DNA of 64,000 nucleotides from CAWBCI01 sp963787195. GTDB taxonomy: Bacteria; Bacteroidota; Bacteroidia; Bacteroidales; JAGOPY01. Below are positions 52,425 through 61,050 of this stretch, one piece after another; the stretch's first letter is position 1; every line of letters starts with the position of its first letter. The position numbers and the translations under genes are program-made. Under the pieces are notes generated by a model. It searched no databases. It was not told the origin of the DNA and saw only the letters and a program-made list of their open reading frames with translations. Location of the stretch: assembly GCA_963787195.1 (NCBI GenBank), contig CAWBCI010000026.1:135736-199735 (forward strand), written 5' to 3'.

Positions 52425-55169
52425 TTATTTCTGAAGAATGATCTTTTCAGTCCTGATGCCTTCAGAAGATTCGATTTTCAAAATATACTCCCCTGAAGGA
52501 TGGGCACTAAGATCTACCTTCATGCTGCGAGCATTAACAGCCTGGTCAAATAGTTTTTGCCCTCTTGTATTGAAAACACTCACCCGGGCATTTTCATTCA
52601 ATTTCTTAGCAAAATCCAAAACAAATTCTCCCCTGGTAGGATTCGGATAAATCTTAAGCGAAGGCCCCTGAGCCAGTTCATTAAGGCCTGTTGAAATATC
52701 CCAGAAAGTTGTGGCAAGGCCCCGGCCATGGGTTGCTGCTATGACAGTATTGTCGCTGGTCCTCATCTTCAGCATATCCACTCTCACGTTAGCGAGGCCG
52801 TCATTGGCAGGCGTCCAGCTAACATCGGGCTGATCCAGGTTAGAGCTAGTCCAAATACCCATTTCGGTTGCCAGCATGGCATATTTTCCGTTTGTCGGAT
52901 AATACAGGGCCCAGCGTATGGGCATATCCGGAAGATTCCCTTCAACATCGGTCCAGCTGTTTCCGCCATCATAGGTCTGCCATACTGAAGTCACCCCGTA
53001 ATTGGAGAAAGTGACCAGGAGTGTATCCTCTGAACCGCCGATAGCAACGCAGGATATATTTCCCAGCGGGAAATCATTTCCGGTAATGTCGGTAGTGATC
53101 GGTGTTCCCTGTGCGTTCTCCACCTTGAAGAGGTTTCCTGAAGCGCTGCCCAGGAAAAGTGTTGACTTATTCACCGGTGAATACCGGGAATAGGTAAGTG
53201 CCGAGAACCAGGTGTCAAGCCCTGTATTTACCGGGATAAAGGAGCCGTTAATGGAATTGGGAATCCCCGAAATCTTCAAAATCTTATTTATATCAGTCCC
53301 TACATAATCACATGCATTATTATACAAGATCTTCAGGTTGTCGTCATAATCCGCCGGGTTCACGAATATCCCGCTCTGCCAGTCATTCATTGATTGATAA
53401 TAATTACCGTTTCTCCATAAAGTATACTGATTATAATAAACTGAAGTAATCATATACTGCGGATCCTTCTGATCGATAAAGCAATATGCCCCGTCACCAC
53501 CGTCTATCATATCATTCAATCCAAAAGGAGTTCCTGTATAATAAACTGTTCCATTATCCTGCAATCCGCCGAGATATTCAGAAACCCCTGCATTTGGATT
53601 GATAGCACAGGAATAGAACTGTAAAGATCCGTATTGCTGGTTCCTTTGCTGGAAAGCTGGTGTATTTTGACTTGCCTCATTGGTATAGAATATTCCTCCA
53701 TCGCTTGTAACAAGCATTTCATTAGAAGAACCCGGTTTAAATAAGATGTCATGAATATCAGCATGCGTATATTGGTCTCCACCACCGTAATACATCAGGA
53801 CCCAGTCAGAAGCCTGTTGCCAGCTCTGGCCTCCATTGCTTGAACCATAAACATCCAGACCCCCGATAAAAACATGATCTGCATTGTTCGGGTCAACAGC
53901 TGCTTTGAGAGCATGCCAGGCAATCGTTGCCCAGAAATAATAACCCCCTGAAGGAATGGGTCTTGAATTCCATGTAACTCCGCCATCATCGGTCCGGGCA
54001 ATATAACGGCCCTGGGAATATACAAATCCATCACTACTATCCACATATCCTGCTCCGAAAAGTGCATAGGCTACATTCGGATCGGAAGGGGCCGCAGCCA
54101 GCATTACCCTGTCGGGAAGGGGAAAATTGGAATTATTTTCAATGATACTCACATAATCATCAAATATGGTCCAGGTGCCTGCTATTCCCTGATCAGAATA
54201 AAGTATGGTAGCGCCTCCATCCCCGTCAATGTTGGGCATAGTACCGATGAGGATACGGCCTGAGGCGGTAATTTCAATATCTGCCGGGGAATAAGCCCTG
54301 GTGCTGCCCGGTATGAGCGGCAATACCTGATCCCAGTTTTGTCCGCCGTCAATTGAACGGTATAAACCATCATTGGGCTGGCTGAGATGCGTCCCGTGAT
54401 AATTTCCGGAAACCACGCCGGCATATATTACGCTGGTTCCGTTTTCATCTCTGATCTTGATATCTGTTACATATTTGAATCCGCTGGTTGAAGCCAGGAG
54501 GTCCCAGCTTTGTCCTCCATCCAAAGATTTAAAAATACCCATTCCCAGTCCGGAGGATTCCCGGTAACCGATACGTGCAGTAAATGCTTCACCGGTTCCA
54601 ATATACATGGTCTGGGTATTGTTCGGATCAAAGGTAATTGCGCTGATTGCCAGATCCGGCAGGAAATCACCTACGGGGACCCAAAGCGATAAAGCACTTG
54701 TTATATTATCATTATACCAGAGTCCTCCGGTAACTGATCCGGCCCAGACTTTATTCCCGCTGGAAGCATTCGGGTCATAGGTAACACAACGGGTACGGCC
54801 ACCCATATTTGATGAAACTATGTTCCAGACAGGTGGTTCAGGTGAATCGGATTTCAAACGGGCCGATTGTTCGAGTTCCCGGGTTATTTTCCTTGCATTG
54901 ATCAGCCTTTCGGACGGGACCCTTCCGTCCTTCGGGTCCAGGGTCATAAAATAATCCTGCAGGGCCGCCATTTCCGGCTGATCTGCTTTGGCGGGACCTT
55001 CCTTTTCCTTTTCCTGAGGTTTGAATTTCAGGTACTCGCTGCGGAGCATCATGTCATATTTTTTCCTTTGATTTGCTTTGCTGTTTTTGCCTTGATTCAG
55101 TCCTGCAAAAATCATCAGTAAGGCCAGGAAGATGATAGGGAAAAGGGTAAAAACGTTGAATTTCTTCAT
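52425..55169 (-). CDS. T9SS-secreted BNR/sortilin-like repeat protein
   Basis: 914 aa with a signal peptide (~1-24), a Lys/Glu-rich spacer (~28-75) and a long region of BNR/Asp-box repeats (e.g. SLDGGQSWDLL, SIDGGQNWDQV, TDDGGVTWNSR, TYDGGNSWTDV), i.e. a ten-bladed-type propeller as in VPS10/exo-glucosidase-like proteins. The C-terminal ~75 residues (from LKIYPNPTRGEFVLDF) are a type A T9SS sorting domain. Surface-exposed or secreted; catalytic role unknown. Confidence 0.88.
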   Translation of the reverse strand: MKKFNVFTLFPIIFLALLMIFAGLNQGKNSKANQRKKYDMMLRSEYLKFKPQEKEKEGPAKADQPEMAALQDYFMTLDPKDGRVPSERLINARKITRELEQSARLKSDSPEPPVWNIVSSNMGGRTRCVTYDPNASSGNKVWAGSVTGGLWYNDNITSALSLWVPVGDFLPDLAISAITFDPNNTQTMYIGTGEAFTARIGYRESSGLGMGIFKSLDGGQSWDLLASTSGFKYVTDIKIRDENGTSVIYAGVVSGNYHGTHLSQPNDGLYRSIDGGQNWDQVLPLIPGSTRAYSPADIEITASGRILIGTMPNIDGDGGATILYSDQGIAGTWTIFDDYVSIIENNSNFPLPDRVMLAAAPSDPNVAYALFGAGYVDSSDGFVYSQGRYIARTDDGGVTWNSRPIPSGGYYFWATIAWHALKAAVDPNNADHVFIGGLDVYGSSNGGQSWQQASDWVLMYYGGGDQYTHADIHDILFKPGSSNEMLVTSDGGIFYTNEASQNTPAFQQRNQQYGSLQFYSCAINPNAGVSEYLGGLQDNGTVYYTGTPFGLNDMIDGGDGAYCFIDQKDPQYMITSVYYNQYTLWRNGNYYQSMNDWQSGIFVNPADYDDNLKILYNNACDYVGTDINKILKISGIPNSINGSFIPVNTGLDTWFSALTYSRYSPVNKSTLFLGSASGNLFKVENAQGTPITTDITGNDFPLGNISCVAIGGSEDTLLVTFSNYGVTSVWQTYDGGNSWTDVEGNLPDMPIRWALYYPTNGKYAMLATEMGIWTSSNLDQPDVSWTPANDGLANVRVDMLKMRTSDNTVIAATHGRGLATTFWDISTGLNELAQGPSLKIYPNPTRGEFVLDFAKKLNENARVSVFNTRGQKLFDQAVNARSMKVDLSAHPSGEYILKIESSEGIRTEKIILQK

Positions 55170-55285
55170 TTTAAAATATTTTGAACGTTTGCAAATTTTG
55201 CTTATTCCTATAGAGGAAAAGCAAATTTACATTTAATGTTCTTTGATATTTGGAAATAGGTGAGAAATTTGGGGCGAACAATTTG

Positions 55286-56869
55286 CTATCCCTCCCGGCA
55301 ATGTTTCCTGTTCTTCCGCTTGCGGATGAGAAGTTTAAGCCAGACTATAGTACCAGAGATCAACAGTATAATTGCAAATATCCCAAAAACAGGTATTAGT
55401 AAAATGTAGAAATCCCCGATAAGAAAATGAAATATCCTCCCGGTATGGACCTCCAGGGCAAAGTTCCACCATGATATAGGACTTTTCCGGATAATTTGGT
55501 CAGGCATGGAACTAAATGCAGTATTGCTATTCAGCGGAACAGCCCCGAGATTATAATCAAAATAATATTCCCGGCCCTGATCATCTTTCAGGTACGCCGT
55601 TACCATATGATCGCTAATCGGACGGCCACTTGTGACTGTAGTTGGAACATCGCCCGTAAAAAAATCATATACTGCCACTTTCATGGGTGACCAGAGATAA
55701 AGCCCGCTGAAGGAACCAACAAGATAGGTCCCGGGGGCATATTTGCGAAAAACATTAATGCCCATTACTGAAACCGGTGGCTGAGCATGCATCAGGGCCG
55801 GGGGACCTGAAAAGGCTGTATCCTCCATGTAAATACCTTCAGAAGTGGCCAGCAGGAAGGCTTTCATATCTTCATCATAAAGAATGTCCCGCATCTTATC
55901 CTCCCAGGCATTCGGGCTGTCGAGCAGGGTTCCCGGAATCTTTTTAACCTGCGAGTCTGCAATAGTAATAAGGAAAGGAGGCCTGAGGAAGGTGCCTGTC
56001 AAAGTATTCAGCAATAATAATAAAACAATGTAAATCCCGATGCGATTGTGCCATTTCGATGAAAAACGTTTTATGCGGGAATATTTCAGAAGGCTTTTCC
56101 CGGCTTTTTTTCTCCTTTTTAATATAGATGGAATGAAAAAATGCAGTATGCCTGTTATGGTCAGGAAAATGACGATAAATCCGACCAGGTCCACTATAAG
56201 TCTTCCGACCTTGCCATAAATCTCCCCGCTATGTATGACCCAGATAGTCCGAAACAGGCTGACTGTATTGTCATAGCCCAGGGGGGCCGGGACCACGATG
56301 ATAAGCGGATTGAAATTCCCCGGATCGTCATCTGCTTTAATGACTTCAGATCGCGTCAGAATATATATTTTCCCATCATTTTCTGTGAGTCCTGTAATTC
56401 TTTCTTCCTTGCCGGGGATGGGAATTTTTTTCCAAATATTTTTTTCTTTTGAATGATAATAAAGGCCGAAAAAAGTAGCTGCGTAAAGGTTTCCCCTGCG
56501 ACTATGAAGTACAGAACTCACCTTGCGATTATCAATCCCCCTTGGAAACCCATCATTAAAATCTCTGAAACCACTATAATTTCCATCAGTCAGCCAGGTC
56601 CCTATATTCCCGTATATGATGACACTGTCATTGCCAATAACTACGGATCCCTTTACGGCGGAATTGTTCCATTTATAATAGCGGTACTCCGCCGGAAGGT
56701 TCTTTCGCGGAATATCGCTGGAAGACAGAAGCTTCCGATGGTTCATCACTATGCCCGACATGGCCCAGAGTACAAACAGTAAACCGAAAATCAGACCGGG
56801 CCAGCGATGCCATTTTTTAAAGAGATTCAGGAAACGATTGTTCTTATTCTTTTTCGCTTTAACATTCAT
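55286..56869 (-). CDS. PepSY-type membrane protein
   Basis: About 527 aa; transmembrane helices near residues 20-45, 215-245, 290-310 and 475-510, with large extracytoplasmic parts between. The start (KKWHRWPGLIFGLLFVLWAMSGIVMNHRKLL) and later KWHNRIGIYIVLLLLLNTLTGTF are PepSY-associated helices with conserved His of the type found in heme- or iron-linked reductases. The ATG overlaps the previous stop (TAATG), so it is translationally coupled; another in-frame ATG at 56899 would overlap more. Last gene of the redox-like operon. Confidence 0.78.
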   Translation of the reverse strand: MNVKAKKNKNNRFLNLFKKWHRWPGLIFGLLFVLWAMSGIVMNHRKLLSSSDIPRKNLPAEYRYYKWNNSAVKGSVVIGNDSVIIYGNIGTWLTDGNYSGFRDFNDGFPRGIDNRKVSSVLHSRRGNLYAATFFGLYYHSKEKNIWKKIPIPGKEERITGLTENDGKIYILTRSEVIKADDDPGNFNPLIIVVPAPLGYDNTVSLFRTIWVIHSGEIYGKVGRLIVDLVGFIVIFLTITGILHFFIPSILKRRKKAGKSLLKYSRIKRFSSKWHNRIGIYIVLLLLLNTLTGTFLRPPFLITIADSQVKKIPGTLLDSPNAWEDKMRDILYDEDMKAFLLATSEGIYMEDTAFSGPPALMHAQPPVSVMGINVFRKYAPGTYLVGSFSGLYLWSPMKVAVYDFFTGDVPTTVTSGRPISDHMVTAYLKDDQGREYYFDYNLGAVPLNSNTAFSSMPDQIIRKSPISWWNFALEVHTGRIFHFLIGDFYILLIPVFGIFAIILLISGTIVWLKLLIRKRKNRKHCREG

Positions 56870-57393
56870 TATTTTTTCAGGAAATAATTGAAAAAACATT
56901 CTTCTGATTCCTTGGAAGTCCAGTTTTCAAAACCCTGGGCTACTACCTTGTCAATGAGTGGCGTCGGCATGAAGGGGGTGATCAGTTCAAAGATATCACC
57001 CGCTTCCAGTCCGCGGACTTCCTGCAGCACTTCTCCAACAGGATGCCCACCTTCTTCGATGATAGGCCGGGCATCGAGGCTTTTCCTGATTTTGGACTTA
57101 TCAAACCAGGAAGGTTGAATATCCGGTGATTTGGCTCCGTCATCCAGGCCGTCCAGTTCTTCCTGTCCGGCTTTTTTTCTGAGAGCATTTACGAGCGTAT
57201 GAACGGGGATTTCTCCTACTGATGCAGCTTGTTGAAGGGATGTGATCCTTGCGATTGTATTCCTCAGGAAAGGATTTTTTAATTTTTTAAATGCCGGCGC
57301 CAGATCAACGAGGGTCTCCTCCAATTCGGGATAAGCATTGAGCAGTTCGGCTATTTTTGTTTTGGGGGTGATAATCATTCCAGGACTATTCAT
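56869..57393 (-). CDS. DUF1858 + DUF2249 two-domain protein
   Basis: 174 aa. N-terminal DUF1858 (residues ~5-75; ITPKTKIAELLNAYPELEETLVDLAPAFKKLKNP) and C-terminal DUF2249 (~105-172; LDARPIIEEGGHPVGEVLQEVRGLEAGDIFELITPFMPTPLIDKV). Both domains occur in anaerobe and nitrosative-stress gene sets, often beside DUF438 and hemerythrin proteins as here. Starts 11 nt after the DUF438 gene. Biochemical role unknown. Confidence 0.88.
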   Translation of the reverse strand: MNSPGMIITPKTKIAELLNAYPELEETLVDLAPAFKKLKNPFLRNTIARITSLQQAASVGEIPVHTLVNALRKKAGQEELDGLDDGAKSPDIQPSWFDKSKIRKSLDARPIIEEGGHPVGEVLQEVRGLEAGDIFELITPFMPTPLIDKVVAQGFENWTSKESEECFFNYFLKK

Positions 57394-57404
57394 TTCTTTA
57401 TTCT

Positions 57405-58640
57405 TTAATTTCCGTAAGATAAAATTCTCTGTTCGCCTTCAAGGGCTCTTTTTGCCGTGAGATCCTGGGATACTTCAAGCGTTCCGAGGAATTCACCCTT
57501 TTCATCCCTGAGGGCAAAATATTCAATATGTATAAATTTATCATGCATTTGTATCCAGAATGGAGCGCTCTCCTGTTTCCCGTTCCGGAAATCATCCAGG
57601 ATCTTTTCCACTACACCGACACTGGATGGAGGATGGCATAATTTCACATCCCTGTTCAGGATAGCCCGTGTCCGATGGAAAATCCGTTCTTTTCCCTGGC
57701 TGAAATAGCGGACTTTTTCATTCTTATCCACAAAGGTCAGGTCAAGCGGCAGGGCATTCAATATGGCCTGTAATTCGGTTTTAGTAAAATTCCCGCTGGG
57801 TAATTGCACGATCTCAGGGTCGCCCTGATGGACCTCAGCTTCGCCGATGTCCTGCGGCTTCCATTCTATATCCGGGTCATAAAGGCAGAAACCTATATCC
57901 AGGGTTTGCCTGTAAACATCATACCACTCCATCTCGCTAAGCTTGTCCATCGACATAGGAAACAGTATCTCTTCTTCTTTCATTATCATATCTGCTACTG
58001 CGGAAGCTGCCGGCATTAGAATGAAATCTATAGTGCTTTGCACATCTTCAGGATTGATCTCTTCGGGATGGCTCAGTATTTCATTGGCTCCTTTCAGGAG
58101 TTCCCGGGTCTGATCGTGCTTTCCCCACATAACCTTGGGCGGACCAGTTATTCCATGTTTTTCGAGATAAGGGAAAAGCAGGTTTTCCTTCCGTAGATAA
58201 TGCTTATCCACATCAGCAAGGGAATTGAACAGCGTTTTCATCTCCATGAAAAAATTCCTGACATCATCAGTCGTCTTAATTCCGGAGATTTTCCCAAAAA
58301 GATCCTCAACTTTATCCACTACCTTTAAAAGCTCCTTGTTCTCTCTTTTGAAGGTATCTACCGGGTGGCCCGGGGGAACTATCAACATACCTGACAGGTC
58401 GATATGGCCTTCCAGGGCCTGGGTATGCAAATCACAAAATTTCAGAACTTCTTTATCGGTAAGACTTCCCTCGGAGATGAGCTGTTGTTCAACTTCCACC
58501 ACTTCGCCATAAGGAATTTTCGACATCAGGTTCACCAGTCTGCCCCGGATCTCTTCGGGCGCTTCACCTGCATGTAACTGAAGAATCATATGCTTCAGAA
58601 GTTCTTTTCTCTTATTTGAATTATTAATTAACTCACTCAT
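57405..58640 (-). CDS. DUF438-hemerythrin-PAS protein
   Basis: 411 aa in three parts: DUF438 (~10-75), a hemerythrin-like helical bundle (~90-240; HYLRKENLLFPYLEKHG, WGKHDQTRELL and MIMKEEEILFP supply His/Glu ligands for a di-iron site) and a C-terminal PAS-like domain (~295-400). The likely role is sensing or scavenging NO or O2, a family-level inference. Third gene of the fdx-cupin-DUF438 operon. Confidence 0.9.
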   Translation of the reverse strand: MSELINNSNKRKELLKHMILQLHAGEAPEEIRGRLVNLMSKIPYGEVVEVEQQLISEGSLTDKEVLKFCDLHTQALEGHIDLSGMLIVPPGHPVDTFKRENKELLKVVDKVEDLFGKISGIKTTDDVRNFFMEMKTLFNSLADVDKHYLRKENLLFPYLEKHGITGPPKVMWGKHDQTRELLKGANEILSHPEEINPEDVQSTIDFILMPAASAVADMIMKEEEILFPMSMDKLSEMEWYDVYRQTLDIGFCLYDPDIEWKPQDIGEAEVHQGDPEIVQLPSGNFTKTELQAILNALPLDLTFVDKNEKVRYFSQGKERIFHRTRAILNRDVKLCHPPSSVGVVEKILDDFRNGKQESAPFWIQMHDKFIHIEYFALRDEKGEFLGTLEVSQDLTAKRALEGEQRILSYGN

Positions 58641-58698
58641 TTTTATTTTTTTAATGTTGAAATGTCCGTATCTGCTTTTTTTTCTTCAGCTCGAATTT

Positions 58699-59025
58699 TT
58701 ACCTGATCATCGTCAGCAGCATTTTAAATTTTTCTATTGCATTCACTGCATGCGGAATATTAGCGGGCATAATGATGGACTGTCCTTTTTCCAATATGTA
58801 GGGCTTACGATCGATTTGTATTTCTACTTTACCATCAAGAACCTGCACCACCGCATCAAAGGGGGCAGAATGTTCGCTCAGTTTCTGGTCTTTATCAAAA
58901 GCGAAGAGGGTAATGTTCCCGCTCTCTTTTTGAATAACTTTTTTACTCACTATTCCTTCCGGTGAATATTCAACTTTGGAAGCAAAGTCTAAAATTTGTG
59001 AATGTGCAAATAATTGATTTTCCAT
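58699..59025 (-). CDS. Small cupin-domain protein
   Basis: 108 aa, a single cupin barrel. Metal-site motifs are reduced: the first has LSEHSAPFDAVVQVLDGKVEIQI, the second IIMPANIPHAVNAIEKFKML, so one His in each motif remains. Binding of a small molecule or metal is likely; no specific substrate. 44 nt after the ferredoxin gene. Confidence 0.85.
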   Translation of the reverse strand: MENQLFAHSQILDFASKVEYSPEGIVSKKVIQKESGNITLFAFDKDQKLSEHSAPFDAVVQVLDGKVEIQIDRKPYILEKGQSIIMPANIPHAVNAIEKFKMLLTMIR

Positions 59026-59069
59026 GGTTTGTATTTTTAAATGTTTTTAATTCCTGTATAATCATTAAC

Positions 59070-59957
59070 TTATAATTCTTCTTCCAATAAGGCCTCCCCT
59101 TTGATGCTGATAACCGTCCGTCGTATGGGGATTTCCCTGGCGGCGCCTTCGGAGGCCAGGCGGGCTATATGCATCAGTCCGCTGCAACAGGGAACTTCCA
59201 TCACCACCACATGAAGGGAACGGATCCCGGCCTGATCGATCATTGAACGGATCTTCTCCACGTATATTTCTTTCCCCTGATCGAGCTTGGGACAGGCGAT
59301 GGCAAGGCTGTTTCCTTTCAGGTATTTCGTATGAAAATTTCCCATTGAAAAAGCTACGCAATCAGCTGCTAAAACGACATCCGCATCTCTGAAATAAGGG
59401 GCTGTGGGATTGATAAGGTGCATCTGTACCGGCCATTGACGAAGTTCGGAGGCTGGTTCAATTTGTGCAGTCCTTTCATGATTTTCATCCAAAATACTAA
59501 GATCAACCGGGAAAACTTTCATAGCTGATCCGGGGCATCCGCCGGAAGCACAAGTTCCACTAATGAGTTCCTGTTCATGTACCTTAACAAGCATTGCATC
59601 CATGTCAAAAGAAAGATCCTCCCGGATATTATCCATGTATTCAATAGCTTCATCAAAACAGATGATTTCATTGTGATCAATAAGGTGCTTTAAATGGGCA
59701 ATGGTGGTATTTTCCCCTTTCTTCAGAATTTCCTTTATTACTGATGTTTCACTGTAAGGAACGGCTTCCCTTTCTTCAATTTTAATAGCCCCTTCAGGAC
59801 ATTCCCCTATACAAGCCCCCAGTCCGTCGCACATCAGATCACTCACAAGCCGGGCCTTGCCATCGATAATTTGCAGGGCGCCTTCAGGACAGGAAGGAAT
59901 GCATATTCCACATCCATTGCACAATTCTTCATCAATTTTGATAATCTCCCGTTTCAT
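59070..59957 (-). CDS. 4Fe-4S ferredoxin-type oxidoreductase-like protein
   Basis: 295 aa. The first cluster motif is complete (Cys13, 16, 19, 23; CNGCGICIPSC). The second has only three Cys (Cys43, 49, 53; CDGLGACIGEC) so it holds an altered or 3-iron cluster. Further Cys lie in TCASGGCPGS and PCCSG, which may bind another cofactor. Proteins of this kind occur with hybrid-cluster and NO-response genes. First gene of the five-gene operon, with a -7 box and operator upstream. Confidence 0.85.
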   Translation of the reverse strand: MKREIIKIDEELCNGCGICIPSCPEGALQIIDGKARLVSDLMCDGLGACIGECPEGAIKIEEREAVPYSETSVIKEILKKGENTTIAHLKHLIDHNEIICFDEAIEYMDNIREDLSFDMDAMLVKVHEQELISGTCASGGCPGSAMKVFPVDLSILDENHERTAQIEPASELRQWPVQMHLINPTAPYFRDADVVLAADCVAFSMGNFHTKYLKGNSLAIACPKLDQGKEIYVEKIRSMIDQAGIRSLHVVVMEVPCCSGLMHIARLASEGAAREIPIRRTVISIKGEALLEEEL

Positions 59958-59996
59958 TTTTCCTTATTAATATTTATGATTTCGATTATTATGAAA

Positions 59997-60004
59997 CAAA
60001 ATTA
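59997..60004 (-). promoter_or_regulatory. Predicted -7 element of the ferredoxin operon
   Basis: Minus-strand TAATTTTG, exact TAnnTTTG; start site expected near 59992. Confidence 0.55.
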
Positions 60005-60025
60005 GATTAGCCCTTCCAACTAAAT

Positions 60026-60041
60026 TGTACCATATGTTACA
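60026..60041. promoter_or_regulatory. Probable Crp/Fnr-type operator
   Basis: TGTACCATATGTTACA is a palindrome in seven of eight base pairs. Its centre is about 41 nt upstream of the predicted start of the ferredoxin operon, the classic position for activation by Crp/Fnr proteins, and it lies beside the gene for such a protein. Confidence 0.55.
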
Positions 60042-60179
60042 GTCTCGGAAATATTCCATTAATTAATAATATATAACTCATTTTTAGCTTCTTACATCAT
60101 TGGAATAAATATGAATACCTTTACACTTCCAATATCATCCAAAAAAATAAAAATCAGAATTATCCTAAAACAAAGCTTC

Positions 60180-60845
60180 ATGTTTGAAATTTTATCCACC
60201 TGTCCGGTGTTCAGGAATATAGAGGCACAAAAGCTGGAGAAGATTTTCGGGAATGTGCATTATTTCATTAGAAGTTTCGATGTGGGCGAACTAATAGCTT
60301 TCAGCGGTGATCAGATCAATTTCCTGATGCTTGTGTTGCAGGGAAGTGTAAAGGGCGAAATGGTTGATTTTTCAGGGAAGGTAATTAAGATAGATGATAT
60401 TCCCGCACCCCAGGTACTGGCTGCCGCATTTCTCTTCGGAAAAGAGAACCGTTTTCCTGTGAATATTATTGCAAATGAAAAAACATCTATATTTTATATC
60501 CCAACAGTTGAGTTTGTAAAATTACTCCAGTCAGAGATGCAGATCCTGCTGAATTACCTTGAGGTGATCTCCAATATTGCCCGATTTTTATCTGAAAAGA
60601 TCAAATTTCTTTCTTTCAAAACCATTAAAGGAAAAATCGCACAGTATATTTTGAAACTGGCAGGGGAAAATCTTGATAAAATAGAATTACCTGTTCCACA
60701 GCAAATCCTCGCGGAGATGTTCGGAGTTACGAGGCCTTCTCTGGCCCGGGGATTAGGGGAGCTGGTCCAGGAGGGAATCATTCAGGTTGAACGCCGGGAT
60801 ATCCACATTCTCGACAGACAGAAGCTGATGGATCTACTTGGATAA
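60180..60845 (+). CDS. Crp/Fnr-family transcriptional regulator
   Basis: 221 aa from the ATG at 60180, which gives the usual MFEIL... start; an in-frame ATG at 60111 would add 23 residues. Cyclic-nucleotide-binding-like sensor domain (~1-120), dimerisation helix and winged-helix domain with EMFGVTRPSLARGLGELVQEGII as recognition helix. No N-terminal Cys set for an iron-sulphur cluster, unlike Fnr. It is divergent from the ferredoxin operon and probably controls it; a redox- or NO-type signal is inferred from the target genes. Confidence 0.88.
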   Translation: MFEILSTCPVFRNIEAQKLEKIFGNVHYFIRSFDVGELIAFSGDQINFLMLVLQGSVKGEMVDFSGKVIKIDDIPAPQVLAAAFLFGKENRFPVNIIANEKTSIFYIPTVEFVKLLQSEMQILLNYLEVISNIARFLSEKIKFLSFKTIKGKIAQYILKLAGENLDKIELPVPQQILAEMFGVTRPSLARGLGELVQEGIIQVERRDIHILDRQKLMDLLG

Positions 60846-60975
60846 ATTACCTCCGGAGGAGAAATTATAATACTTTAACTAAAGTCTAAATAAAAATTAT
60901 AGTCAGAATACTGCATTCATAGCATACTCCTGATTTATAAGCTTATTCAATTTAATCTTTCATAAAATAAACTTG

Positions 60976-60983
60976 TATATTTG
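60976..60983 (+). promoter_or_regulatory. Predicted -7 element of the PKD-type surface protein gene
   Basis: TATATTTG, exact TAnnTTTG, about 67 nt before the GTG at 61051. Confidence 0.45.
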
Positions 60984-61050
60984 AAAAACCTTATATATTT
61001 TTATTGAGGTGGATTGAATATTCTAACTTCAAAATTAAAGGGCTAATACT

